A stretch of DNA of 50,394 nt from Brenneria alni (GCF_003666245.1 NZ_MJLZ01000032.1:1-50394); one strand, 5' to 3'; counted from the first letter of the stretch, positions 1 to 7,856 are shown. Numbers and translations: made by a program. The notes: generated by a model from the sequence alone, not told the origin.

Positions 1-152
1 AAATCCACATCCGGCAACGCGCTCGCCAGATTCAGCGACAGATGAAACGGCTGGTTCAGCATTTCCTGTAACTGGAAATCCACCACCGCGAACGTGCTCT
101 CCGCCAACCCGCCAAGCGCCACGGTGAACTGCAATCCTGTACTGTTTGCCAC
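1..152 (-). CDS. vgrG: VgrG (T6SS spike protein), N-terminal fragment cut by window edge
   Basis: Reading leftwards from a GTG at 152, preceded by a GGAGGAA ribosome site, gives about 50 residues beginning [16 protein letters not shown] and continuing with [16 protein letters not shown]. This matches the N-terminal gp27-like part of type VI secretion VgrG/TssI proteins, which form the trimeric tip of the injected tube. The rest lies outside the window, so integrity and any C-terminal effector domain cannot be judged. A collapsed hcp gene lies just upstream on the same strand, the usual hcp-vgrG order. The ATG in another frame near 174 opens a different frame with no VgrG character, so the GTG start is preferred. 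Confidence 0.8.
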   Translation of the reverse strand, partial: MANSTGLQFTVALGGLAESTFAVVDFQLQEMLNQPFHLSLNLASALPDVD

Positions 153-240
153 CTTGTTCTTCCTCCCTCTGCCATGGCTACCGCACGCCCCGTTACCGCC
201 CGGTGCGACATGCAATTATCTGATGAAAAAATGAAACCGC

Positions 241-276
241 TGTGTTGGGGTCTGAGTCCGCTCACACCCCAACACA
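241..276. other. Long hairpin between hcp remnant and vgrG
   Basis: Bases 241-251 pair with 266-276 (11 bp), then one C/C mismatch, then TGAG/CTCA around a TCCG loop. There is no T-run, so it does not look like an intrinsic terminator. It would lie in the 5' leader of a vgrG transcript and could protect or process the mRNA; that role is inference. Confidence 0.5.
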
Positions 277-278
277 CG

Positions 279-306
279 CAAAAAAACCCGGCACGCCGGC
301 CGGGTT
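279..306 (-). terminator. Intrinsic terminator after the hcp remnant
   Basis: AACCCGG at 300-306 (minus reading) pairs with CCGGGTT at 285-291 and runs into a T-tract on the minus strand. It sits directly after the hcp stop, as expected for a highly expressed hcp gene followed by weaker vgrG read-through. Confidence 0.7.
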
Positions 307-315
307 ACATCACGA

Positions 316-381
316 TTACGCTTCGACCGGCGCGCGCCAGTCATCGGAGCCGGAGGTGCTGATATAACTTGGGGTTGGCAC
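316..381 (-). pseudogene. hcp: hcp (T6SS tube protein) reduced to 21 codons by internal deletion
   Basis: From GTG at 381, with an AAGGAG ribosome site 7 bases upstream, the frame reads MPTPSYIS followed by TSGSDDWRAPVEA and a TAA at 316. MPTP.YIS is the conserved N-terminus of Hcp and GSDDWRAPVEA its conserved C-terminus; normal Hcp is about 160-172 residues, so roughly 140-150 codons between them are missing. Start, ribosome site, reading frame, stop and terminator are all kept. The product could not form the Hcp hexamer ring. The clean in-frame join suggests a single deletion between short matching sequences rather than gradual decay. Another intact hcp copy elsewhere in the genome is likely but not visible here. 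Confidence 0.75.
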
Positions 382-778
382 GGTCTTGCTCCTTGTTGTT
401 TAACGTGTGTATTAACTTCACTGTTTACAGTGTCGACTTGTATCACATTGTTTTTATTAAATATTGTTTTACATCAAATTTTCTTTAAGTCGCAGTTGAG
501 CAAATAAGTTGTACAGAATACGAAGTTATTCTGATAATTTGAGTTAGGGGGATTTAATCTGAAGAAATTCACGCGATTAACGATTAATCATTTGATTTTT
601 AACAGCCAAAGACTATTTTAATCGGCCGCTGATGTTGGCTGTTACCCCCTTGTCCTGTTCGGCGGCGCCTTTTATCTGGTTCTTGCCCGCCAACTCGCAG
701 ATTACGTTCCACTTTGTCCGCTATGACTAACTTACGACAGGACTTGCACCCGCAAGAGTGCGCCCATGCAGGGCGCAC

Positions 779-813
779 TAAAAAAAACGCTTACCGATTA
801 GCGGTAAGCGTTG
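779..813 (-). terminator. Orphan intrinsic terminator
   Basis: An 11-bp perfect stem (786-796 with 802-812, loop ATTAG) is followed on the minus strand by a run of eight T. No minus-strand gene precedes it now, so its gene was probably lost. A second 9-bp hairpin (757-765 with 771-779) lies immediately beyond it. Confidence 0.6.
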
Positions 814-877
814 AAAAAAATCAGGTCTCTAAGACAACAGTGTGGTGCCTCACTCAACGTTATGTCCGGGAAATCCG

Positions 878-997
878 ATGAAGAGACAATACCTTCATCT
901 GGAATTGGACCATAGGCACCTTAAATTGGCTCTGCGTCATTCCCAGGATTATGAAGCCGAAGCAAGCATAGAAGGTGGAATGAGCATCTACGGTTAG
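878..997 (+). other. Small open frame of 39 codons, unrecognised
   Basis: ATG at 878 to TAG at 995-997 encodes a charged 39-residue peptide beginning MKRQYLHLELDHRHLK. The upstream GGGAAATCCG is only a weak ribosome site. I recognise no family. It lies in decayed DNA and may be chance; it is listed only because the frame is complete. Confidence 0.12.
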
Positions 998-1319
998 AAT
1001 GATGCATTTTTCACGCCATATTTTCAACGACGCTAGCGCGAAAACGCGTTTTCACTGAAAAATAACATGATTATGTTGTGATTCATCATCCGGCGAACTA
1101 ATGGAAAAACCATATTTGATCCATGCTAATCGTCGCCATTCAGAGACAGATAAATCAAATAAATAATCTATTGATATATGTCAACATGTTAGGCGTCTCC
1201 ATTTAGAGACAATCAATATCACGCCTGTCGTTGAATACCAACAGTTCAAAAATCCAGCTGGCTCAGAATACCCAGACGAGCGCGATAGCCATTTCTGATA
1301 TGCTGGCAGGCGACTTCCT

Positions 1320-1817
1320 GCATCGGTTATCCCTTATCAGGTGTTTTTATATCCTCTGGTCAGAATCTTCTCTTACAGCGGCATTTATAATTCGCTCACC
1401 AGCGTGGTGATGGTGCATATCATCTTTGGTTTACCCATCGTCACGCTGTTATTCCGCAATTTCTATGCCTCTCTGCCCGTGGAATTATTTAATGCCGCCC
1501 GGATTGATGGCGGGGGCATCGTGACCATTTACCGGCGTATTATTTTACCAATATCGACCCCGATGCTGGTCGTGGCGACGTTGCTGCAAGCAACAGGTAT
1601 CTGGAATGACTTTTTGTTTGGCCTGACATTTGCCGGATGCGACAACTATCCCATGACCGTGCAACTTAACAATATCGTTAATAGCACGGAGGGTAACCAG
1701 GCGTACAATGTCAATATGGCAGCCGCATTATTAACGGCGCTGGTGCCACTGGCGCTCTATCTGGTCTGTGGTCGCTGGTTAGTCCGCAGTATCACATCCG
1801 GCTCAGTAAAAGGATAA
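1320..1817 (+). pseudogene. Carbohydrate ABC transporter permease (MalG type), 5'-truncated
   Basis: The frame carries the C-terminal half of a CUT1-family inner-membrane permease: VIPYQVFLYPLVRIF, several hydrophobic segments, and the EAA loop FNAARIDGGG...RRIILP that docks onto the ATPase. Family members have about 275-300 residues; only about 166 are in frame here, and a TGA at 1296-1298 closes the frame upstream. Residues 3' of about 1320 look normal, those 5' do not, so the N-terminal membrane segments are lost. A GTG at 1341 is the first possible start, but no good ribosome site precedes it. The ATPase remnant starts two bases after the stop, as in an intact operon. The sugar cannot be named from what is left. 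Confidence 0.7.
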
Positions 1818-1819
1818 AT

Positions 1820-2246
1820 ATGGCATCGCTGTCTTTCAGACACATCACCGTTACCTACGGCTCACAGCATATTCTGCGCGATCTGAACCTGGAGATTAAC
1901 GATGGTGAATTTTTAGTCCTGCTCGGGCCTTCCGGGTGTGGTAAATCCACGCTGCTTAACGCCACCGCTGGCCTTACCGATATTCAATCCGGCGAGATCT
2001 GGATTGGCGACAAGGATGTCAAATGGGAAGAACCGTGCGATCGTAATATCGCTATGGTGTTTCAATCCTGCGCACTCTACCCGCGAATAACCGTCAGACA
2101 GAACATGTCGCTCGGTCTGGTGCCGGGGAGAAGATGTTCTACTGGCATTCCGCAGCCATGACGCCCGGCCAGATGAAGTGCTTGAGCTATGGTTTGAATC
2201 GCGGGACGTTACAGTTTTCGATCATGAAACCGGGCTGCGTCTGTAG
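1820..2246 (+). pseudogene. Carbohydrate ABC transporter ATPase (MalK/UgpC type), internal deletion
   Basis: From ATG 1820 the frame reads a normal N-terminus with Walker A GPSGCGKST and the Q-loop MVFQSCALYP, up to about 2115 (QNMSLGL), then turns into nonsense and stops at 2161. In another frame, from about 2118, the C-terminus of the same family appears (AFRSHDARPDEVLELW, then FESRDVTVFDHETGLRL) and ends with TAG at 2244-2246. The ABC signature, Walker B, H-loop and most of the regulatory domain are missing, about 230 of an expected 360-380 residues. A deletion that also shifted the frame explains this. The product cannot hydrolyse ATP. With the truncated permease upstream it marks a dead sugar transporter operon. 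Confidence 0.75.
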
Positions 2247-2383
2247 CTCGCTTACCGTCATCAGTGCTGGCGTTTGCGCCAGCCAGAAGTAGTAGCCCAG
2301 GAATTTCCGACCCGGCTGTACGCCCGACGATTGCGCACGTACACATTGCAGTCTGACGCCGGCGTTGCACCGGCATTTCAGGC

Positions 2384-3541
2384 TTAACGAGCAGAAAGCC
2401 GTTCCAGACTCTGCTTCGCCATCTGGTAAAGATAGTGAGCCGTTGGGAACAGCGCGCGATCATCCACGCGGAATTTGGGGTGATGCAAGGCATAAGGGCC
2501 GCCAGAACCCACCATCATAAAGGTGCCTGGCAGCTTCTGCTGGTAAAAGGCGAAATCCTCACCGATGGGGCTGGCCTCAATACGCCGCGCCTCAAACCCT
2601 TCTTCATCCGCCACTTGCAGCGCAAAGTCGACCCACTCAGCGGTGTTAATCACCGATGGCGGGCCGGAATGCCAGATAAACTCAATGTCTGCGCCAAATG
2701 TACTGGCAATACCAGCCACAATCTGACGAAAGCGCTGTTCAATCAACTCACGAACATCCTGGCTGAACGTTCTTACCGTGCCTTCCACATACGCGGTATC
2801 GGGAATAACGTTCCAGGTACTGCCGCTGTGAACCTGAGTGATAGACACCACGGCGTTATTATCAGAGGGGACGGTACGGCTGATGATAGTTTGTACCGAA
2901 GAGATCAACTGACCCAGAATAATGATCGGATCGTTGCCTTCGTGCGGTTTCGCCGCATGACAGCCTTTCGCTGCAATTTTGATTTCAAAGCGGTCGACAC
3001 CTGCCGTCAGTGCGCCCTCTTTACCGCCAATCACCCCCACGGGCAGCGTCGGATCGTTATGAATACCAAAGATAGCCGCCGCGTTGTCCAATGCTCCGGT
3101 CGCAATAACCTCTGGCGCACCCAGCCCCGTTTCTTCGGCAGCCTGGAACAAAATACGCACGGTGCCCGGCAATTCCGCTTCAATCTTCTTTAGCAAAATG
3201 GCGGCGCCCAATGCGGCGGAAGAGTGGAAATCATGCCCACAGGCATGCATGACTCCAGAACGGGTTGACGTGAATTCAACACCCGATTCTTCTTCAATCG
3301 GCAGAGCATCAATATCCGATCGGACAATAACCAGCGGCCCGTTCTGTTGCCCGCCGACTTCGGCCACCAGACCGGTTTTCAGCGGTAAATCAAGAACACG
3401 AATACCTTCCTTTTCCAATACCGCTCTGATTTTCCTGGTGGTTTCAAATTCCTGATTCGATAACTCAGGGTGCTGATGCAGATCGTGTCGAAATGCCTGA
3501 ATAAACTGAGCCAGAGGCTCATGCTGCGGTGCGACTTTCAT
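2384..3541 (-). CDS. M20 family amidohydrolase, YxeP-like N-acetylcysteine deacetylase
   Basis: A 385-residue zinc-type amidohydrolase of the M20D (hippurate hydrolase/aminoacylase) family. Metal and catalytic motifs are visible: DLHQHPELS near residue 20, HACGHD at 99-104, the catalytic EE pair at 136-137, H161 in GIHNDP, and the C-terminal SPIGEDFAFY. It is the last gene of the operon running from 7856. In Bacillus subtilis the equivalent gene yxeP removes the acetyl group from N-acetylcysteine at the end of S-(2-succino)cysteine breakdown, and the neighbours here match that cluster. The precise substrate is therefore inferred from context; the hydrolase family is clear. It starts 78 bases after the ATPase gene. 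Confidence 0.85.
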   Translation of the reverse strand: MKVAPQHEPLAQFIQAFRHDLHQHPELSNQEFETTRKIRAVLEKEGIRVLDLPLKTGLVAEVGGQQNGPLVIVRSDIDALPIEEESGVEFTSTRSGVMHACGHDFHSSAALGAAILLKKIEAELPGTVRILFQAAEETGLGAPEVIATGALDNAAAIFGIHNDPTLPVGVIGGKEGALTAGVDRFEIKIAAKGCHAAKPHEGNDPIIILGQLISSVQTIISRTVPSDNNAVVSITQVHSGSTWNVIPDTAYVEGTVRTFSQDVRELIEQRFRQIVAGIASTFGADIEFIWHSGPPSVINTAEWVDFALQVADEEGFEARRIEASPIGEDFAFYQQKLPGTFMMVGSGGPYALHHPKFRVDDRALFPTAHYLYQMAKQSLERLSAR

Positions 3542-3619
3542 TAATTCTTACTCCACATTATCTGCCCTGATTAACAGGGTTGCCCATTTTACAGGCGCGC
3601 AGGTATTTTTATTTTCCGG

Positions 3620-4381
3620 TCAGATATCGTATTCAACCGGCTCGGGCATTTTGGTGAGCTGCCGTAAGAAGCGCTGTGTCTGCGGGTTATCAGAGAAACT
3701 GATCACTTTTTCCGCCGGCCCCTCTTCCACAATATGACCATCGGCCATGAAGATCACCCGATCCGCCACTTCCTGAGCAAATTGCATCTCATGCGTGACG
3801 ATCACCATCGTGGTATTGTTCTTCGCCAGCTTCTGAATAACCTGCAACACTTCGTGTACCCGTTCCGGGTCCAGCGCTGACGTCGGTTCATCGAACAGGA
3901 TCGCTTTCGGTTCCACCGCCAACGCCCTGGCAATACTTACGCGCTGCTGCTGCCCACCGGACAGCGTCACCGGATATTGTGCCGCCTGGGGCAACAGACC
4001 GACCTGTTCCAGCAGCGCGAGACCCCGCTCATTGGCCTGCTTTTTCGGTATTTTCTTCACCACAATCAGCGCTTCGGTAATGTTTTCCAACGCCGTTTTA
4101 TTCTTGAATAAGTTGTAGTTCTGAAACACCATAGCGGTCTGGCGGCGCAGCGCATACGCGTCTTTGGTTGAGTAATGGCGCGTGTCCAGCAATTGCTCGC
4201 CAATCTCAATCGTCCCGGCCTCCGGTGTTTCCAGCAGGTTCAGACAACGCAGTAAGGTCGACTTACCTGAGCCTGATGGCCCGATAATCGCCACCACTTC
4301 GCCTTTGGCGATATCCAGACTGATATCATTCAGCACCACCTGCTTGCCAAAACTTTTAGTAAGATTCTTTACACTGATCAT
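3620..4381 (-). CDS. Polar amino acid ABC transporter ATP-binding protein, YxeO-like
   Basis: A 253-residue ATPase of the polar-amino-acid uptake (HisP/GlnQ) type. Walker A GPSGSGKST is at residues 34-42, the signature LSGGQ at 140-144, Walker B ILFDEP at 161-166 and the H-loop in VTHEMQ. Length and motifs are typical and complete. It acts at the cytoplasmic face of the inner membrane, powering the permease encoded 9 bases upstream (4391-5086) with the lipoprotein binding protein before that. Family resemblance is to cystine/cystine-like importers. In the yxe-type cluster the transporter is thought to import S-(2-succino)cysteine or its acetylated form; that substrate is inferred from gene order. 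Confidence 0.9.
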   Translation of the reverse strand: MISVKNLTKSFGKQVVLNDISLDIAKGEVVAIIGPSGSGKSTLLRCLNLLETPEAGTIEIGEQLLDTRHYSTKDAYALRRQTAMVFQNYNLFKNKTALENITEALIVVKKIPKKQANERGLALLEQVGLLPQAAQYPVTLSGGQQQRVSIARALAVEPKAILFDEPTSALDPERVHEVLQVIQKLAKNNTTMVIVTHEMQFAQEVADRVIFMADGHIVEEGPAEKVISFSDNPQTQRFLRQLTKMPEPVEYDI

Positions 4382-4390
4382 TTCAGCCCC

Positions 4391-5086
4391 TTATCGCAGC
4401 AACGAGTGATTCAGTTTCTTTTCCAACTGCTTTTGCAGCCAGGCATAAACAATGATCACCAGCCAGTAAATCAGACCAACAACCAGGAAGGTCTCAAAGA
4501 AACGCAGTGACTCTGCGGCAATCATCTTGCCTTCGGCAAACAGTTCGGAAACACCGAGCGCAAACGCGACGGAGGTATCTTTAATCAGAGAAATAAACGT
4601 ATTGCCCGTTGCAGGTAATGCATTTAGCATCGCCTGAGGCAGCACAATCCGGCGGTAAATCTGTGATTTATTCATCCCTATCGATAGCCCGGCTTCCGTT
4701 TGACCGAAATCTACCGACGCCAGCGCCGCACGGAATATCTCCGCCATATAAGCCGATGTTTTCAAACTGAAACCGATAATCGCCGCCGACATCGCGCTAA
4801 GATCGGATAACGCCGGGAAAAGCTGCGGTAAGCCAAAATAGATGATAAACAACTGCACCAGCGACGGTATGCCGCGGAACAGCGAGATATAAAGCTCAAC
4901 CAGTTTGACCACCGGGGTGATCTTGCTTTCCCTGACCAACGCCAACAGCAAACCGATGATCATGGCAAAAAACATAGAAACCACTGCCAGTAGCAGCGTC
5001 ATCGGCAGATAGAGTAAAACCTGGGGAAACACTTTTAACAGGTAGGCAAGATCGATATTCATGAGTGATACCATTGATACCGCCAT
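4391..5086 (-). CDS. Polar amino acid ABC transporter permease, YxeN-like
   Basis: A 231-residue inner-membrane permease of the HisMQ family. It shows the N-terminal segment QVLLYLPMTLLLAVVSMFFA, the motif ELYISLFRGIPSLVQLFI, and the EAA-type loop EAGLSIGMNKSQIYRRIVLP that contacts the ATPase. Four to five membrane segments are apparent. There is one permease gene, so the transporter is probably a homodimer. The start is uncertain: methionines at codons 1, 5 and 9 (5086, 5074, 5062) are all possible and none has a strong ribosome site. The ATPase gene follows after 9 bases. Confidence 0.88.
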   Translation of the reverse strand: MAVSMVSLMNIDLAYLLKVFPQVLLYLPMTLLLAVVSMFFAMIIGLLLALVRESKITPVVKLVELYISLFRGIPSLVQLFIIYFGLPQLFPALSDLSAMSAAIIGFSLKTSAYMAEIFRAALASVDFGQTEAGLSIGMNKSQIYRRIVLPQAMLNALPATGNTFISLIKDTSVAFALGVSELFAEGKMIAAESLRFFETFLVVGLIYWLVIIVYAWLQKQLEKKLNHSLLR

Positions 5087-5140
5087 CGTGCGGCTGACAC
5101 CGCGCCGATGGCATTAAGATTGTCTAGAGAGTGCCGCGCA

Positions 5141-5956
5141 TTACTGCGCAGTCGGTGGCGTGGTGATATCATCACCAAAGTATTTAATCGCCAGCGCTTT
5201 CAGTCGCCCATCGGCCCGCATTTTACTCAACTCTTCATCAAACTGTTTACGCAACACATCACCCTGTTCGTTTTTATGGAATGGGAAACTGACTTCTTCC
5301 ACCACCAGCGAATTGCCAACCAACTTGAACGGCAGATTACGCTTGTTAATTTCCGCCAGCAGAATCGGGCGGGAATTCACGTAGCCTTCCACACGTTTAG
5401 ACAGCGCATCGTTCATCGCGCCATCACGGGTTTCATAGGTACGGATCGTCACGCTACCGTCAGGAAACGCCTTCTTCAGATTGTTGATATGGTTCGACCC
5501 CAGCACACCAGCCACCGTCTTCCCTTTCAGATCATCCAGCGTATTGATATCAGCATTATCTTTGTGCGTCACGATCTGGCTACCGTAGTAGCTGTATGGC
5601 TGCGCAAAGTTATATTTTTCCTGACGGACAGGCGTGATTGCCACCACGTTGGCCACCGTATCCAGCTTACCGGCTTCCAACTGCCCCATCAGGCCGCTGA
5701 AATCAGCCGTAACCCATTCAACTTTATAGTTCAGATCCTTGGCAATGGTTTCCGTGACTTCAATATCGAAACCAACCAGCTTGTTGTCCTGTTTGAAACC
5801 ACTTGGATAACTTTGCCCGGTGGAGCCTACTTTCAATACTTTTTCGCTCTGCGCCGCTGCTTTATCCTGAGAATCGCAGCCAGCTACAAGAAAAGCAGTC
5901 GCCAACGCTAAAACGGACAAAGTTAATTTTTTCATTACCATTTTCATGCCTCTCAT
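5141..5956 (-). CDS. Amino acid ABC transporter substrate-binding lipoprotein, YxeM-like
   Basis: A 271-residue periplasmic solute-binding protein of family 3. The N-terminus has a lysine-rich start, a hydrophobic stretch and the lipobox LVAGC with the lipidated cysteine at residue 27, so it is anchored to a membrane. Family signatures include GFDIEVTETIAKDL and LEAGKLDTVANVVAITPVR. Its ATG overlaps the acetyltransferase stop by four bases (ATGA), showing translational coupling; start codons at M4, M6 or M8 are also possible and would keep the lipobox. It delivers the ligand to the permease. The ligand is probably a cysteine derivative, inferred from context. Confidence 0.9.
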   Translation of the reverse strand: MRGMKMVMKKLTLSVLALATAFLVAGCDSQDKAAAQSEKVLKVGSTGQSYPSGFKQDNKLVGFDIEVTETIAKDLNYKVEWVTADFSGLMGQLEAGKLDTVANVVAITPVRQEKYNFAQPYSYYGSQIVTHKDNADINTLDDLKGKTVAGVLGSNHINNLKKAFPDGSVTIRTYETRDGAMNDALSKRVEGYVNSRPILLAEINKRNLPFKLVGNSLVVEEVSFPFHKNEQGDVLRKQFDEELSKMRADGRLKALAIKYFGDDITTPPTAQ

Positions 5957-6480
5957 TTTGAGTTTTTCTTTTTCCAGTGGTTATATAATTGGGCATCCAG
6001 GATTTTTTCCATAAAAATCGTCAGGTGCCCTTTCCCCAGATTAGCCTGCCCGACTTCCCTGAAACCATAATGCTTATACATTTCAATCAGCCAGGGATGG
6101 TTCTGCGCAGTACCTAACGACACCGCGGGCGCCTTAAGCTGGGCAATCAAAATATTCTGCTCAAGCCAGGCCATCATTTTCTTGCCCAACCCTTGCTTTT
6201 TATAGTCAGGATGGGTAGCAAACCACCCCAGATGCGGCAAACCGTATGGGCCAGGCTCAGGCCCCCAGGGATAACGGATAGTGAATGACGAAACCATACG
6301 GCCATCTTTTTCCATCACATACACACCATGAGAAGCGATATGGTTACGCACCATCTCAATGTCTGCGTGTGCCGCGGAGAAATTAATGCCCAACTGGCGT
6401 ATAGGCTCAAACGCCGCCAACGCCAATGCCAGAAACGCCTCGTCATCCTCCAGTATGGCCTGGCGAAATACAATACTCAT
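5953..6480 (-). CDS. GNAT N-acetyltransferase, YxeL-like
   Basis: A 175-residue GNAT-fold acetyltransferase. The acetyl-CoA pyrophosphate-binding motif is visible as YKKQGLGKKMMAW around residues 93-105, preceded by the beta-strand LGWFATHPD and followed by NHPWLIEMYKHYGFREVG, which resembles the usual N..A...Y...GF segment. In B. subtilis YxeL acetylates S-(2-succino)cysteine to the N-acetyl form, the real substrate of the breakdown enzyme. Position between the lyase (12 bases upstream) and the binding protein (4-base overlap) supports that job here. The substrate is inferred; the fold is clear. Confidence 0.82.
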   Translation of the reverse strand: MSIVFRQAILEDDEAFLALALAAFEPIRQLGINFSAAHADIEMVRNHIASHGVYVMEKDGRMVSSFTIRYPWGPEPGPYGLPHLGWFATHPDYKKQGLGKKMMAWLEQNILIAQLKAPAVSLGTAQNHPWLIEMYKHYGFREVGQANLGKGHLTIFMEKILDAQLYNHWKKKNSK

Positions 6481-6491
6481 GATTTTACCTT

Positions 6492-7856
6492 TTACGCAGG
6501 CAACAGACCCGAGTTATCCGCATAACGGATCACCTCATCCACTTTCTGTGGCGCACTGCCCAGATAGTTAGCCGGGTTCAACCACTCATCCAGCTCAGTT
6601 GATGTCAGTTGAGCAGACAGCAACGGGTGTTCCAGTAAGACGGATTTAAATGACTGATTTTTCTCAAATGCCTGCATAGAGCACTCATAAACCAAGTGAT
6701 GTGCAGTCTGTTTGCCCAGGCGTTTGCCAATTTCAAACATCACTTTTTCAGACAGCAGCAAACCGTTTTGCAGTTCCAGATTGGTCAGCATCTGCTTTTC
6801 ATTCACCGACATGCCACGCAGAATACCTAACGCATTCTGGAGCTGGGCAGACAGATAAATATTGATTTCCGGTAAAGCGATCCATTCCGCACGCCAGCTC
6901 ATTGCATCACGCTCATGTTCCACTTTCATCGACTCATGGATCAGCGCCGCGCTTTTGAATACCGGAGACGTTAAACTGGCCAAACCTTCAAGCGCAGCCG
7001 GATTTCGTTTGTGCGGCATCGTTGTCGATCCGATTTTACCTTCCGAGAAAGGTTCTTCGATTTCGTTAATTTCAGTACGCATCAGGTTATACAGTTCGTT
7101 GCCAATCTTGCCTAACGTACCGCTGATAAGCACAACGACTGAAGCATATTCGGAAAAACGATCGCGGGCGGACTGCCAGCCGATATTAGGTGTGTTCAGG
7201 CCCAGTTTATCCAGCGTCAAGCGCTCAATTTCCGGCCCTTGCCCGCCAAAGGAAGCATAGGTGCCAATGGCGCCATTAATGTTGCCGACCAGTACGCGTT
7301 CTTTGATTTCGCTCAGGCGCTCAAGGTGGCGGACAAACTCATCCAACCAAACGGCGAGCTTAAAACCAAATGTAGTGGGTAAGGCTTGCATACCGTGGGT
7401 ACGGCCCGTCATCACTGTGTATTGATGCTTTTTCGCCAGGCGTTTTAGCTCAACGGCCAGCAGTTGGGTATCTCTGACGACGATGTCAAATGACTGTTTT
7501 AATTGTAAAACCGTGGCAGTATCGACAATATCCTGCGTGGTTACGCCGTAATGGATAAATTCACCCGCGGCGCCACACTGTTTCTGGATCGCGGTGATGG
7601 TGGGCATGAGGGAATGCTTCATGCGCACCGCATCCCTGGCGATCTCTTCTACATCCAGCGCGCTGGCGTCTGCTTTTGTTGCAATTGTTTTTGCCGCGTC
7701 CTGCGGAATCACGCCAAGCTCACCTTCAGCCAGCGCCAGCGCCACCTCTACTTCGACCTGTTTGGTCAGGCGATTATGCTCCGACCACACGTCGCGCATT
7801 TCAGGCGTGCCAAAATTATTCCCTATAAGAAGAAAATCAATAAGATGTGATGCCAT
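6492..7856 (-). CDS. S-(2-succino) lyase-like enzyme, adenylosuccinate lyase/fumarase superfamily
   Basis: A 454-residue member of the fumarase/aspartase superfamily, closest in look to PurB. Motifs are GVTTQDIVD at 104-112, TGRTHG at 150-155 and the superfamily signature GSTTMPHKRNP at 276-286, which carries the catalytic loop. It is unlikely to be the housekeeping PurB, since it heads an operon of acetyltransferase, cysteine-type ABC transporter and deacetylase. From published work on yxe-type clusters, in which a Dickeya dadantii enzyme was tested, such a lyase splits N-acetyl-S-(2-succino)cysteine into fumarate and N-acetylcysteine, replacing the monooxygenase YxeK. The substrate assignment rests on gene order and the match to that cluster, not on a residue diagnostic I can point to. 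Confidence 0.8.
   Translation of the reverse strand: MASHLIDFLLIGNNFGTPEMRDVWSEHNRLTKQVEVEVALALAEGELGVIPQDAAKTIATKADASALDVEEIARDAVRMKHSLMPTITAIQKQCGAAGEFIHYGVTTQDIVDTATVLQLKQSFDIVVRDTQLLAVELKRLAKKHQYTVMTGRTHGMQALPTTFGFKLAVWLDEFVRHLERLSEIKERVLVGNINGAIGTYASFGGQGPEIERLTLDKLGLNTPNIGWQSARDRFSEYASVVVLISGTLGKIGNELYNLMRTEINEIEEPFSEGKIGSTTMPHKRNPAALEGLASLTSPVFKSAALIHESMKVEHERDAMSWRAEWIALPEINIYLSAQLQNALGILRGMSVNEKQMLTNLELQNGLLLSEKVMFEIGKRLGKQTAHHLVYECSMQAFEKNQSFKSVLLEHPLLSAQLTSTELDEWLNPANYLGSAPQKVDEVIRYADNSGLLPA

Larger units (their letters stand above)
382..1319. other. Gene-poor stretch with decayed sequence
   Basis: No ORF over 60 codons with a convincing start lies here. The AT-rich part (about 400-600) probably carries the promoter of the former hcp gene on the minus strand. 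Hairpins lie at 757-779 and 786-812. An open frame at about 590-727 (plus; ending PANSQITFHFVRYD) and another ending near 1297 (plus; QFKNPAGSEYPDERD) have no start codon and are unrecognised; they look like gene debris. Confidence 0.4.

Noticed and set aside
56-277. 73-codon minus-strand frame with an ATG near 174
   Set aside because: Out of frame with the VgrG reading, which has a better ribosome site and a recognisable N-terminus.
757-779. Hairpin AGTGCGCCC-ATGCA-GGGCGCACT as a plus-strand terminator
   Set aside because: It is followed by A residues, not T, on the plus strand, so it cannot act as a standard intrinsic terminator in that direction.
1341-1817. Functional short permease from GTG 1341
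   Set aside because: Half the membrane segments are missing, no ribosome site precedes the GTG, and the partner ATPase is dead.
2435-3193. 252-codon plus-strand open frame
   Set aside because: Antisense to the M20 hydrolase, which has its full set of metal-binding motifs.
5108-5911. 267-codon plus-strand open frame
   Set aside because: Antisense to the lipoprotein binding-protein gene, whose lipobox and family motifs are clear.
6492-7856. Housekeeping adenylosuccinate lyase PurB
   Set aside because: Motifs fit the superfamily, but the operon of acetyltransferase, cysteine-type importer and deacetylase points to succinated thiols; purB normally sits elsewhere, next to hflD.
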